Source: Pseudomonas sp. TMP9
Lineage (GTDB): Bacteria; Pseudomonadota; Gammaproteobacteria; Pseudomonadales; Pseudomonadaceae
Direction: 5' to 3'
Length of the DNA: 64,000 nt
Assembly (NCBI RefSeq): GCF_037943105.1
Contig: NZ_CP149803.1
Coordinates: 3,514,001-3,578,000 of the forward strand
Made by a program: the position numbers and the translations under genes. Numbering within the stretch: the stretch's first letter is position 1; every line of letters starts with the position of its first letter. Positions 9,686 to 20,622 of this stretch are shown in pieces. The notes below the pieces were generated by a model. The model worked only from the letters and a program-made list of their open reading frames with translations. It searched no databases and had not been told where the DNA came from.

Positions 9686-11794
9686 ATGCCAAATATAGAG
9701 ACGCTCGCCGACAGACTTTCGACCTACCTTGACGCCGACCAAGTCAACTTGGTCCGTCGAGCTTACTTCTACGCTGAACAAGCCCACGATGGCCAACGCC
9801 GACGCAGCGGCGAAGCCTATGTCACCCATCCTCTGGCGGTGGCAAACATCTTGGCTGACATGCACATGGACCATCAGAGCCTGATGGCCGCCATGCTGCA
9901 TGACGTAATCGAAGATACCGGCATTGCTAAGGAAGCTCTGGACGCGCAGTTCGGGGAGTCCGTGGCGGAGTTGGTCGATGGGGTCAGCAAACTGACCCAG
10001 ATGAACTTTGAGACCAAAGCTGAAGCTCAAGCAGAAAACTTCCAGAAAATGGCTATGGCCATGGCACGCGACATTCGCGTGATCTTGGTCAAACTGGCCG
10101 ACCGCCTGCACAACATGCGCACCTTGGAAGTGCTGTCTGGCGAAAAACGCCGGCGCATCGCCAAAGAAACTCTGGAAATCTACGCCCCCATTGCCAATCG
10201 CCTGGGCATGCACAGCATGCGCATCGAGTTTGAGGACTTGGGCTTTAAGGCCATGTACCCGATGCGCTCGGAGCGTATTCGCGCAGCAGTCAAGCGTGCT
10301 CGGGGCAACCGCAAAGAAATCGTTAATAAGATTGAAGAGTCGATCATCCACTGCCTGTCGCGCGAGGGCATGGAAGGTGAAGTGTCAGGTCGCGAGAAAC
10401 ATATTTACGGCATCTACCAAAAGATGCGCGGCAAGCGTCGGGCATTCAATGAAATCATGGACGTCTACGCCTTCCGCATCGTCGTTGACAAAGTAGACAC
10501 CTGTTACCGCGTGCTTGGCGCCGTGCATAACCTGTACAAACCGCTGCCGGGGCGCTTCAAGGATTACATCGCAATCCCCAAGGCCAACGGCTACCAATCG
10601 CTGCACACCACGCTGTTCGGTATGCACGGTGTGCCGATTGAAATTCAAATCCGCACCCGCGAGATGGAAGAGCTGGCTAATAACGGTATCGCCGCCCACT
10701 GGCTGTATAAATCCAATGAAGAAGACCAACCCAAGGGCAGCCACGCGCGCGCGCGTCAGTGGGTCAAAGGCGTGCTGGAAATGCAGCAACGCGCCGGCAA
10801 TTCGCTGGAGTTTATTGAAAGCGTAAAAATCGATCTGTTCCCGGACGAAGTTTATGTGTTCACGCCCAAGGGCCGCATCATGGAACTGCCCAAAGGCTCC
10901 ACGGCCGTTGACTTCGCTTATGCGGTGCACACCGACGTGGGCAATACCTGCATAGCGTGCCGCATCAACCGTCGCCTTGCACCGCTGTCGCAAGCATTGG
11001 AAAGTGGCTCGACGGTGGAAATTGTCAGCGCTCCCGGCGCGCGACCGAACCCGGCGTGGCTGAGCTTTGTGGTCACGGGTAAGGCGCGCACGCACATCCG
11101 CCATGCGCTAAAACTGCAGCGCCGCTCCGAATCCATCAGCCTTGGCGAGCGCCTGCTGAATAAAGTCCTCGACAGCTTCGACAGCCACGTCGACAAGCTG
11201 GCGCCCGAGCGCGTTCAGGCAGTGCTCGCCGAATACCATCAAGAGGTCCTCGAAGACCTGCTTGAGGATATTGGCCTGGGCAATCGCATGGCCTATGTAG
11301 TGGCGCGACGCTTACTCAGCGACAGTAACGAAGCCCTGCCAAGCAGCGAAGGCCCGCTGGCAATTCGTGGCACCGAAGGGTTGGTGCTGAGCTATGCCAA
11401 GTGCTGTACGCCGATTCCGGGCGACCCGATTGTTGGCCACCTGTCGGCCGGTAAAGGCATGGTGGTGCACTTGGACAGCTGCAAGAACATCGGCGAAATC
11501 CGCCACAACCCGGAAAAATGCATCCAGCTGTCGTGGTCAAAAGACATTACCGGCGAGTTCAATGTCGAGTTGCGTGTTGAACTGGAACATCAGCGCGGCC
11601 TGATCGCCCTGCTGGCTGGCAGCGTCAACGCGGCCGATGGCAATATCGAGAAGATAAGCATGGATGAACGTGACGGCCGCATCAGCGTGGTGCAGTTGGT
11701 GGTCAGCGTGCATGACCGCGTGCACCTGGCGCGCGTAATCAGAAAGCTGCGCAGCCTGATTGGGGTCATCCGCATCACCCGTGCCCGCGGCTAA
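9686..11794 (+). CDS. spoT: Bifunctional (p)ppGpp synthetase/hydrolase SpoT
   Basis: A 702-residue RelA/SpoT homologue. In order it has an HD hydrolase domain with intact metal ligands (YVTHPLAVAN, LHDVIEDT), a synthetase domain (YIAIPKANGYQSLHTT, EIQIRT), a TGS domain from about residue 385 (VYVFTPKGRIMELPKGST), a linker with CCTPIPGDP, and a C-terminal ACT domain. The intact HD motif separates it from hydrolase-dead RelA. The frame is open from 9668, but GAGGAG is correctly spaced before the ATG at 9686. It balances (p)ppGpp during starvation. Confidence 0.97.
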   Translation: MPNIETLADRLSTYLDADQVNLVRRAYFYAEQAHDGQRRRSGEAYVTHPLAVANILADMHMDHQSLMAAMLHDVIEDTGIAKEALDAQFGESVAELVDGVSKLTQMNFETKAEAQAENFQKMAMAMARDIRVILVKLADRLHNMRTLEVLSGEKRRRIAKETLEIYAPIANRLGMHSMRIEFEDLGFKAMYPMRSERIRAAVKRARGNRKEIVNKIEESIIHCLSREGMEGEVSGREKHIYGIYQKMRGKRRAFNEIMDVYAFRIVVDKVDTCYRVLGAVHNLYKPLPGRFKDYIAIPKANGYQSLHTTLFGMHGVPIEIQIRTREMEELANNGIAAHWLYKSNEEDQPKGSHARARQWVKGVLEMQQRAGNSLEFIESVKIDLFPDEVYVFTPKGRIMELPKGSTAVDFAYAVHTDVGNTCIACRINRRLAPLSQALESGSTVEIVSAPGARPNPAWLSFVVTGKARTHIRHALKLQRRSESISLGERLLNKVLDSFDSHVDKLAPERVQAVLAEYHQEVLEDLLEDIGLGNRMAYVVARRLLSDSNEALPSSEGPLAIRGTEGLVLSYAKCCTPIPGDPIVGHLSAGKGMVVHLDSCKNIGEIRHNPEKCIQLSWSKDITGEFNVELRVELEHQRGLIALLAGSVNAADGNIEKISMDERDGRISVVQLVVSVHDRVHLARVIRKLRSLIGVIRITRARG

Positions 11795-11936
11795 CCACCC
11801 CAACACAGCCCCGCCAATCACCCGCCAGCGGTACTTTGACAGCTGCCGTGGCTTTCACCCACCCTAGGCAATCTAACTGGCAGGGTGCTCGTACCCATCG
11901 CCGTACTTTTCCAATACAACTTCCAGGAGTTTCTCC

Positions 11937-12317
11937 ATGAGCAAGAGCGTTATCAGCAGCGACAAGGCCCCGGCCGCCATCGGTCCCTACTCACAAGCGA
12001 TCAAAGCGGGTAATACCGTATACATGTCTGGGCAGATCCCACTGGACCCCAAAACCATGGAACTGGTGGAAGGCTTTGAAGCTCAGACCGTGCAGGTGTT
12101 CGAAAACCTCAAGGCCGTAGCGGAAGCCGCCGGCGGTTCGTTCAAAGACATCGTCAAACTGAACATCTTCCTCACTGACCTGTCGCACTTCGCCACCGTC
12201 AATGACGTCATGGGCCGTTACTTTGTGCAGCCCTACCCAGCCCGTGCGGCCATTGGTGTAGCGGCACTGCCACGCGGTGCGGCAGTGGAAATGGACGCTA
12301 TTCTGGTTATCGAATAA
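11937..12317 (+). CDS. ridA: RidA family reactive imine/enamine deaminase
   Basis: A 126-residue YjgF/YER057c/UK114 protein. It contains the family signature [18 protein letters not shown] near the C-terminus, with the expected active-site Arg, and the N-terminal [11 protein letters not shown]. RidA hydrolyses 2-aminoacrylate and related enamines released by PLP enzymes. It lies downstream of spoT, as in other pseudomonads, with CAGGAG before the ATG. Confidence 0.96.
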   Translation: MSKSVISSDKAPAAIGPYSQAIKAGNTVYMSGQIPLDPKTMELVEGFEAQTVQVFENLKAVAEAAGGSFKDIVKLNIFLTDLSHFATVNDVMGRYFVQPYPARAAIGVAALPRGAAVEMDAILVIE

Positions 12318-12354
12318 GCCCGACCGCAGCGGGGTAACCGCCTGCCGTTCTCTT

Positions 12355-12386
12355 ACTGCTGACGAGCTGTTGTGCTCGTCAGCAGT
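12355..12386 (+). terminator. Perfect 13-bp hairpin downstream of ridA
   Basis: ACTGCTGACGAGC and GCTCGTCAGCAGT form a perfect 13-bp stem around a 6-nt loop. No T-tract follows, so it may be a rho-dependent or mRNA-stabilising end, or a protein-binding palindrome, and not a classical terminator. A shorter inverted repeat (GCACT / AGTGC) follows at once. Confidence 0.45.
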
Positions 12387-12494
12387 GAGCACTCAATCAG
12401 TGCTGAGTGGCGGTTGTGCGCGCAACAAGCACGTCTATACATCGTGATCTTTACCCACCGGTATCTCTAGCTCCAGCCTCAGCTTGCGCCGTGC

Positions 12495-13022
12495 TTAGAG
12501 AAAAAAACCGAACCGGCGCACACATACATCGACCTCAAAAGCGGCGCCGATGGCGACCACGGCGACACTCTTGATCGCTGCGGGCGTAAACTCAGCAGCC
12601 GTGCGGTGCGCATGCAACTGCGCGAATGGCACGACAAAACGGGTCCATTGCGCACTCACTTGCAGGGCGCAGCGAAAGGACTGCCAAGGCCTTTCCAGTT
12701 GGCTGGTTTTGACATGCAGGTTGTATTCATGGGCGGTGCCACACAGCTCGATAAATAGGCCACGGAATCGCGCGCAATCAGCCTCGATATCCAGCTTCAT
12801 CTGCACAAAACCACCGTTATTATCGAGGCGGGTGCGCCCCGTCAAACAGGTGCAACGCGCGCCATTGCGCTCACATTGGTGCGCAGTGGCCGTGGAAACA
12901 CCGCCCATGACCTGATCACTGATCACAGCCCAAGGCGACACCAGCGCCTCATCAGCACGGTAAATATCCACCCGCTGCTCCGCACGTAAGGCAGGACCAT
13001 GGGTTTGCATGGGCTCACTCAT
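12495..13022 (-). CDS. CIA30-family (complex I intermediate-associated 30-like) protein
   Basis: A 175-residue protein with the CIA30 beta-sandwich signature: WAVISDQVMGGVST followed by NNGGFVQMKLDIE. Bacterial members have no settled function; the eukaryotic relative assists complex I assembly. The ATG at 13022 overlaps the end of the upstream DUF2237 gene by 8 bp, which indicates translational coupling. In-frame sequence upstream of this ATG is shadow of that gene. Confidence 0.75.
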   Translation of the reverse strand: MSEPMQTHGPALRAEQRVDIYRADEALVSPWAVISDQVMGGVSTATAHQCERNGARCTCLTGRTRLDNNGGFVQMKLDIEADCARFRGLFIELCGTAHEYNLHVKTSQLERPWQSFRCALQVSAQWTRFVVPFAQLHAHRTAAEFTPAAIKSVAVVAIGAAFEVDVCVRRFGFFL

Positions 13023-13377
13023 ACGCTTGCAGCACGTCCAAACTGACGATTTCAGTGGCTTTTTCATGGCAGGCATCGAGCAGCACCGGCGGGGCTACGC
13101 CTGCTTCATGGGCCTCCTTCCAACGGCTGGCGCACAGGCACCATCTGTCACCCGTTTTGAGGCCCGGAAAATCCCACTCAGGTCTTGGCGTAATCAGGTC
13201 ATTGCCCTGCACCAAGCTGTATTCCAGGAAAGCATCGGTGACCACCGCGCACACTACATGCCGACCTCTGTCTGCGTCGCCGGTATGGCAAAAGCCATCA
13301 CGGTAGAAGCCGGTGCGCGCCTGGCTACAGCATGGCTCTAGCGCAGTGCCCAATACATTTTTGGCAGTTGTGGCCAT
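13015..13377 (-). CDS. DUF2237 family protein
   Basis: A 120-residue cytoplasmic protein with the DUF2237 pattern: an N-terminal KNVLGTALEPCC, TGFYRDGFCHTG, and a C-terminal GDRWCLCASRWKEA. Several conserved Cys and His residues suggest metal binding (inference). Function is unknown. It is the first gene of a two-gene unit with the CIA30 protein and has AGGAGCATGAG upstream of the start. Confidence 0.85.
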   Translation of the reverse strand: MATTAKNVLGTALEPCCSQARTGFYRDGFCHTGDADRGRHVVCAVVTDAFLEYSLVQGNDLITPRPEWDFPGLKTGDRWCLCASRWKEAHEAGVAPPVLLDACHEKATEIVSLDVLQAYE

Positions 13378-13405
13378 CTCATGCTCCTTTTTCTGGGTCG
13401 TTATT

Positions 13406-14500
13406 TCAATAACCGGTCATTTCAAGGTAGCCGACAGCTGTGTGGCTTCCTGTGACATTGACCGGCCCTTCCCAATAAGGGATGCCCGTACCCATCCACG
13501 CGTTTGGGTTAAGTGCACGGGCGGTGACATCGAATTTTTTATGGGCAATCTGTAGCCGCCACTCAGTCGGCAGGCTTCGACCCGCCACCTTGCTCTGCAC
13601 TAACGGCGTCATGTTGATCGCTGCCGCGTCCAGCGGTTCGGCAACCCCATCGGGGGTGATCCAGGTGCCCGAATAGAAGTGGCTGTCGTCATTGCTGCGC
13701 AGGCGGAACAGCATCAGCTTGCTGCCGTCCTGCAGGTGCAGCGAAAACCAGTCCCAACCTTGCTGGTCCGCCGCCAGCGGCTGGCTGCTCCATTCTCTAT
13801 CCAACCACCCCATGCCGCTGACTCGACGCGTCTCACCCTGCCATTGGATCTCGCCGTCGACCTGAAAAAATGGTTGGCTGTAATACCAAGATGCCTGACC
13901 TCGGGTGGATTTTTGACTGAAGCCGCGATCGCCGTGCAGCACCAGCGGAGCATCCGAGCGCAGCCTCAAGTCATAGCGAAAACCCTTACCTGTAGCGCTG
14001 ACCTGCAAGGGGCTGAGTTGCAATGGACGGCGTTGTTGGGCGGCGTCGCTTGCGAGCGACCAATCATCGATCCACGCCCGAAAAGGCTGCGCGTGCACGC
14101 CGGCCTGACCAATACCACCCCGAGCCAAGCGGTCAGCATGCTGATGACCGTCTGCGCGCGTCAGCGCAGCGTGACCTAACCACACCTGAGCGCTCTGCCA
14201 GCCAGCCTGTGCCTCATCGCTGCTTTGTGGCGCCATGGCCTGGCGGAATAGGGTCCATTGCGCGCCCCACTGCTCTCCGCTCTCGTCGGTCAAGTTAGCG
14301 GTCACGTACCACCACTCAATACGGTAATCGGGGTGTGCGCCAAAATCGTCAGGGAAGACCAGAGGCTGACCCCGAGTCACTGTGCTGAAACCCTGCGCCT
14401 CGCTGCCCAGGCCAGCAAAACCAGCCGGCACAGGCGCCTCTGTGCTGTCGCAACCCAGCAATGCGGTAAAGACCAAGACAACCAGCCACCTAAGCATCAT
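13406..14500 (-). CDS. AttH-like lipocalin-fold lipoprotein (CrtC/hydroxyneurosporene synthase-like)
   Basis: A 364-residue predicted lipoprotein: N-terminal signal with lipobox LLGC (Cys near residue 17), then a two-domain lipocalin-like region with the characteristic YRIEWWYVTANL and GMGWLDREWSSQP segments. It is the last gene of an apparent operon with an ABC ATPase and a LolE/FtsX-type permease, the AttEFGH arrangement. I infer that it accepts or presents a hydrophobic substrate moved by the ABC transporter. AGGAG is 8 bp before the ATG at 14500, and the start lies inside the permease gene (11-bp overlap). Confidence 0.8.
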   Translation of the reverse strand: MMLRWLVVLVFTALLGCDSTEAPVPAGFAGLGSEAQGFSTVTRGQPLVFPDDFGAHPDYRIEWWYVTANLTDESGEQWGAQWTLFRQAMAPQSSDEAQAGWQSAQVWLGHAALTRADGHQHADRLARGGIGQAGVHAQPFRAWIDDWSLASDAAQQRRPLQLSPLQVSATGKGFRYDLRLRSDAPLVLHGDRGFSQKSTRGQASWYYSQPFFQVDGEIQWQGETRRVSGMGWLDREWSSQPLAADQQGWDWFSLHLQDGSKLMLFRLRSNDDSHFYSGTWITPDGVAEPLDAAAINMTPLVQSKVAGRSLPTEWRLQIAHKKFDVTARALNPNAWMGTGIPYWEGPVNVTGSHTAVGYLEMTGY

Positions 14501-16964
14501 GGGCAAAGCTCCTGAGTAAACGGGTTGGCCCGGTACGCAGGATGCGCCAAGCAGGGCCGATGCTCGCCAATAACACCGCCAGCAACGCCAGCAGCACCAG
14601 GGTCAGCCACTGCCGCGGAAACCAGTGCCAAGGCAGGCGCCAGCCAAAGGCTTGGACGTTAACCACCTCGACCAAACACCAGGCCAGTACCAGGCCCAAA
14701 GGGATCGCCAGTAAGCAGGTGAACGCCGCCAGCATTAGCATTTGCGCCAGACTCAACGCGGCCAACTGAGCGGGCCGCAGCCCCATGGCCCAGAGCGGCG
14801 CAAGCTGGCTCAGCCGGCTGTCTGCCAGCCCCAGCAGGCTGGTAAAAAGCGCCACAGCCGCCACAGCCAGCGTGAGGGTGTTGAGCGCGGCGGTGGCGGC
14901 AAAGGTCTGCTCGAATACAGTTTGCGAATAGGCCTTGAGGGCTGCCTGATCGATGACGCGACTGTCGCCCAGACCGAATGCGTTACGCAGCGCCGCCGCC
15001 AGTTGCGGAGCATTGTGTTGACTGGCCAAAATGCCGATACCGCTCACCGGCTGATCGGGCCAGCGTTGCTGCAGGCCTGCAGCAGAAACCAGTAGTTGCC
15101 CCTTGGGGTTACCGTAGTCGGCATAACGCCCGAGTATTTTCAGCGGCCAAGGCCCAGCGGGTGTATCCAGCGTCAACGTATCTCCCAGTGACAGCTTCAG
15201 GCGAAAGGCCAGTTGCTCGCTGACCAGCGCACCCTCGCCTGCCGCCAGCGGCGGCCAAGGATCGCTGATTGCTTCAAGCAACGGCCAGGTCTGCGCATAC
15301 AGGGGGTGGTCGATGACGCCACTCAGCTGCGTAGGCCCACCCTCAACGCGGATCTCTAACTCCCATGTGGGCAACTGCGCGCTGACCTCCGGGCGCTGAG
15401 CCAACCAGTGATTAATCGCTTCAGCCTGGGCAGCGTCTTGCGGGCGCACGTAAATATCGGCCGACAGACGCTGATCCAGCCAGCCGATAAAGGTCTGGCG
15501 GAAGCCCTCAGTCATGCTGCCGACGCCGATATTGGCCGACAGCGCCAGCAGCAGCGCCATCAGCGCGATACCAAGGCCCGAAACTTGCTGCTGACTGTCA
15601 GCCCAGAACCATTGCCGTATTGGGCCTGCGGGGCGCCTCTGGGCAAGGCGCAAGACTGTTTGCAGACACAACGGCAGCAGCAAGGCCGCCCCCAGCAGCA
15701 GGCTGGCGAGCAATGCAAAGCCGCTGAGCAGCGAGTCACCCCATACCACCAGCGCACCGGCCAATGCCAGTAGTGTCACACCGAGCAGCGACTGCAGCCT
15801 GATGGCACGGCCCTGCGCTTCACGCCACGCCTGTGGCCGAGCCCAAGCCAATACCGGCAGGCGCATGGCCGCCAGCACACTGCTACCGCCCGCAATCAGG
15901 GTGCCGAGCAAACTCATGCCCAGCCCGGTTAACCACCAGCTGGCGTCCAGCGCCAACTGACCCGCCACCTGCGCGCCATAGAGCCCACGCAGGCTGGCGG
16001 CGATATCACCCATCAGCAACGCGGCCAAGGCAAAGCCACTGAGCACACCGAGGCTGCCGCCGAGCAATGCCAGCACCAGCAGCTCCAGCAGCAGAACCGC
16101 GAGCAAGGTTTTTAGGCTGACGCCGCAGGCACGCAATGTCTGCAACAACCCACGCCGTTGCTCCATAGCCAACCCGGCAGCAGCGTGAACGATAAACAGG
16201 CCGACCACGAAGGCCAGCAAGCCGAGCGCCGTGAGGTTGAGATGAAAGCTGTCCGTCAGGCGCGCCAAATCGGCTTCACCACCCTCTTGCCAGACCAGCG
16301 GCACGTTATCCGGCAGCGACGGCAGGTCGGCGGCAAAAGCCGGCTCAACCAGGAGTTGGCTGAGCATGCCTGGCTGGTCGAGGAGGCGCTGGGCCTGGCT
16401 GATATCCACCAGCAACATGCCCGGCGGCAAGCCCGGCACCACCTGCAATGGCGGCAGGTGTTTGCCGTCAAACAGGGTCGGGATTGCCCCGGGCTCAAAG
16501 CCGAATTCGGCCAAGGTGTCGGCCGCAATCCACGTCATCCCAGGCGACAGCATAAAGGCGCGCAGGTTGTCTTGATCCGCTATCTGGGCCTCGACGGTGC
16601 CGCCGGCAGGCAGGGTCAACGGCTCTATACCGGTGAGCTGCAAACGCCGCGCATCCGTGGCACCCGCCAGCGCCACCGTGCCTCGCAGCATGGGCGATAC
16701 TGGCCAGCCCACACGTCGCAGGGTGACGAAGTGGTCTTGTGTAAATACCTGCCCTGCGGGGGCGAGCAACACGGTCTGCGCACCACCGGCAAACAGCTCG
16801 GCAGCACGGTCATAGCTGTCCCGCGCCTGACTGTTGAGCGCCTGCACGCCCGTCCACAGCGCGGTGGCCAGCCACAAGCCGACCAGCAGGCAGGCGGCCT
16901 GTAAGGGGTGCCGACGCCAATGGCTGAGCAGCGTATGCAACACCCACCCACAATGGCGAATCAC
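14490..16964 (-). CDS. ABC transporter permease, fused AttF/AttG-like with two FtsX-type units
   Basis: An 824-residue inner-membrane protein. An N-terminal TM (about 20-40) is followed by a large periplasmic domain, a set of TM helices near 235-430, a second periplasmic domain and a final three-helix FtsX/MacB-type unit near 690-820. This is the duplicated layout of LolC/E-like permeases of the MacB superfamily. The start is GTG and overlaps the ATPase stop as GTGA, so the two are translationally coupled. Such systems use ATP hydrolysis to extract or move lipids, lipoproteins or peptides mechanically; the substrate here is unknown. Confidence 0.85.
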   Translation of the reverse strand: MIRHCGWVLHTLLSHWRRHPLQAACLLVGLWLATALWTGVQALNSQARDSYDRAAELFAGGAQTVLLAPAGQVFTQDHFVTLRRVGWPVSPMLRGTVALAGATDARRLQLTGIEPLTLPAGGTVEAQIADQDNLRAFMLSPGMTWIAADTLAEFGFEPGAIPTLFDGKHLPPLQVVPGLPPGMLLVDISQAQRLLDQPGMLSQLLVEPAFAADLPSLPDNVPLVWQEGGEADLARLTDSFHLNLTALGLLAFVVGLFIVHAAAGLAMEQRRGLLQTLRACGVSLKTLLAVLLLELLVLALLGGSLGVLSGFALAALLMGDIAASLRGLYGAQVAGQLALDASWWLTGLGMSLLGTLIAGGSSVLAAMRLPVLAWARPQAWREAQGRAIRLQSLLGVTLLALAGALVVWGDSLLSGFALLASLLLGAALLLPLCLQTVLRLAQRRPAGPIRQWFWADSQQQVSGLGIALMALLLALSANIGVGSMTEGFRQTFIGWLDQRLSADIYVRPQDAAQAEAINHWLAQRPEVSAQLPTWELEIRVEGGPTQLSGVIDHPLYAQTWPLLEAISDPWPPLAAGEGALVSEQLAFRLKLSLGDTLTLDTPAGPWPLKILGRYADYGNPKGQLLVSAAGLQQRWPDQPVSGIGILASQHNAPQLAAALRNAFGLGDSRVIDQAALKAYSQTVFEQTFAATAALNTLTLAVAAVALFTSLLGLADSRLSQLAPLWAMGLRPAQLAALSLAQMLMLAAFTCLLAIPLGLVLAWCLVEVVNVQAFGWRLPWHWFPRQWLTLVLLALLAVLLASIGPAWRILRTGPTRLLRSFAHDA

Positions 16965-17626
16965 CGCTCACGTCCGTGCACGCGGCCTGCTTTGAGCACC
17001 ATCTGCCGATCCAGCCGGGCGGCCAGGCGGGCGCTGTGGGTGACCATTAGCAAACTCGCGCCGGCCTGCTGCACCAGATCGAGCAACAGGGCCATCACCT
17101 CGTCAGCCGTGTTTTCATCAAGGTTACCGGTCGGCTCGTCAGCCAAGATCAGCGGCGCACGCACAGCCAGTGCACGGCCGACGGCAACCCGCTGCTGTTG
17201 TCCGCCGGAGAGTTGCTCCGGGTAGCGCTGCAACAGCTCACTCAGACCCAATTGCTGGGCCAGCTGGCTTAGCCAGGCTTCATCTAACCGCCCGGCGAGG
17301 CGTGCCTGAAACGCCAAGTTGTCGACCACGCGCAAGGAAGGAATCAGATTGAATTGCTGAAAAATCACCGCGACTTGGCTGCGCCGGAAGGTTGCACGGG
17401 CTGCTTCATCCAGCCCGGCTAGCGATTGGCCGCCAACATGGATATCACCACTGTCGGCCTGATCGAGGCCGGCCACCACGTGCAGCAGCGTGCTTTTGCC
17501 GCTGCCAGACTCACCCATCAACGCCAGACTCTGCCCGGCTTCCAAGCGCAAACTAACGCCATCCAGCACCGCAAGCTGGCCTTGCGGCCCGCTATAGGCT
17601 TTTTTCACATTCTGTACATCTAGCAC
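16961..17626 (-). CDS. ABC transporter ATP-binding protein, LolD/MacB-type (AttE-like)
   Basis: A 221-residue ATPase with Walker A GESGSGKST, signature LSGGQQQRVAVGRAL, Walker B LILADEPTGNLD and the H-loop MVTHS. The EPTGNLD form is typical of the LolD/MacB/FtsE family. The frame is open to 17662 (ATG), but AGGAGG lies 8 bp before the GTG at 17626, which gives a normal family N-terminus, so I prefer that start. It powers the adjacent permease. Confidence 0.9.
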   Translation of the reverse strand: MLDVQNVKKAYSGPQGQLAVLDGVSLRLEAGQSLALMGESGSGKSTLLHVVAGLDQADSGDIHVGGQSLAGLDEAARATFRRSQVAVIFQQFNLIPSLRVVDNLAFQARLAGRLDEAWLSQLAQQLGLSELLQRYPEQLSGGQQQRVAVGRALAVRAPLILADEPTGNLDENTADEVMALLLDLVQQAGASLLMVTHSARLAARLDRQMVLKAGRVHGRER

Positions 17627-17776
17627 ATCAAGTGCCTCCTGAGCCGGCGTGAACCCGCGCATTAATCAATGGGTGCAACGGTTCGGCCACAAACTAATAC
17701 CGCCAGCGCTAAGGTGACATGCCCCGCGCTTAACGCACAGGGCAGCGCCACACTGTGCGCAGCCCGTTGAGATCAC

Positions 17777-20332
<2,556 letters not shown>

Positions 20333-20367
20333 GGGCCGAACCTGCATTTGAGATGACGAAAACAGCA

Positions 20368-20396
20368 AAACCCGCAGCTTGAATAGCTACGGGTTT
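20368..20396 (-). terminator. Intra-operon hairpin / partial terminator before the TRAP permease gene
   Basis: AAACCCGTAGCT / AGCTGCGGGTTT (minus strand, one wobble pair) form a 12-bp stem around 5 nt, followed by a T-rich stretch. It sits between the binding-protein stop and the permease start on the same strand. It probably lowers permease relative to binding protein, a common need in transporter operons (inference). Confidence 0.55.
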
Positions 20397-20407
20397 GCTT
20401 ATCTGGA

Positions 20408-20620
20408 GACACGAGCCCGTTGCATGAGCCGCCTCATCGCCCGGATAAGCCTAAGCCTAATCCGGGTAACGCGGCCCCGGATTGCGCTGGCGCTTATCCG
20501 GGCTACGTCACGTATTTAAAGACACGAGCCCGGTGTATGGGCCGCCACGTAGCCCGGATAAGCCTAGGCGCAATCCGGGTAACGCGACCGCAGACTGTGC
20601 TTATCCGGGCTGCATCACAG
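20408..20620. repeat. Two tandem ~110-bp units with REP-like inverted elements
   Basis: Both units begin GACACGAGCCCG (20408 and 20521, 113 bp apart). Each carries CCCGGATAAGCCTA, then AATCCGGGTAACGCG, then an inverted GCTTATCCGGGCT. Each unit is therefore a pair of REP-like elements facing each other (a REPIN/BIME-like arrangement). Copy 2 is about 6 bp shorter in the spacer. They lie inside the TAXI-TRAP transcription unit, just after the binding-protein stop. Confidence 0.85.
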
Positions 20621-20622
20621 GC

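Noticed and set aside
16158..16904. Open frame of 248 codons on the plus strand
   Set aside because: It is antisense to the ABC permease and has a Gln/Arg/His-rich composition typical of shadow frames.
20408..20620. CRISPR array
   Set aside because: Only two long tandem units with internal palindromes and no uniform spacers; the pattern is REP-like.
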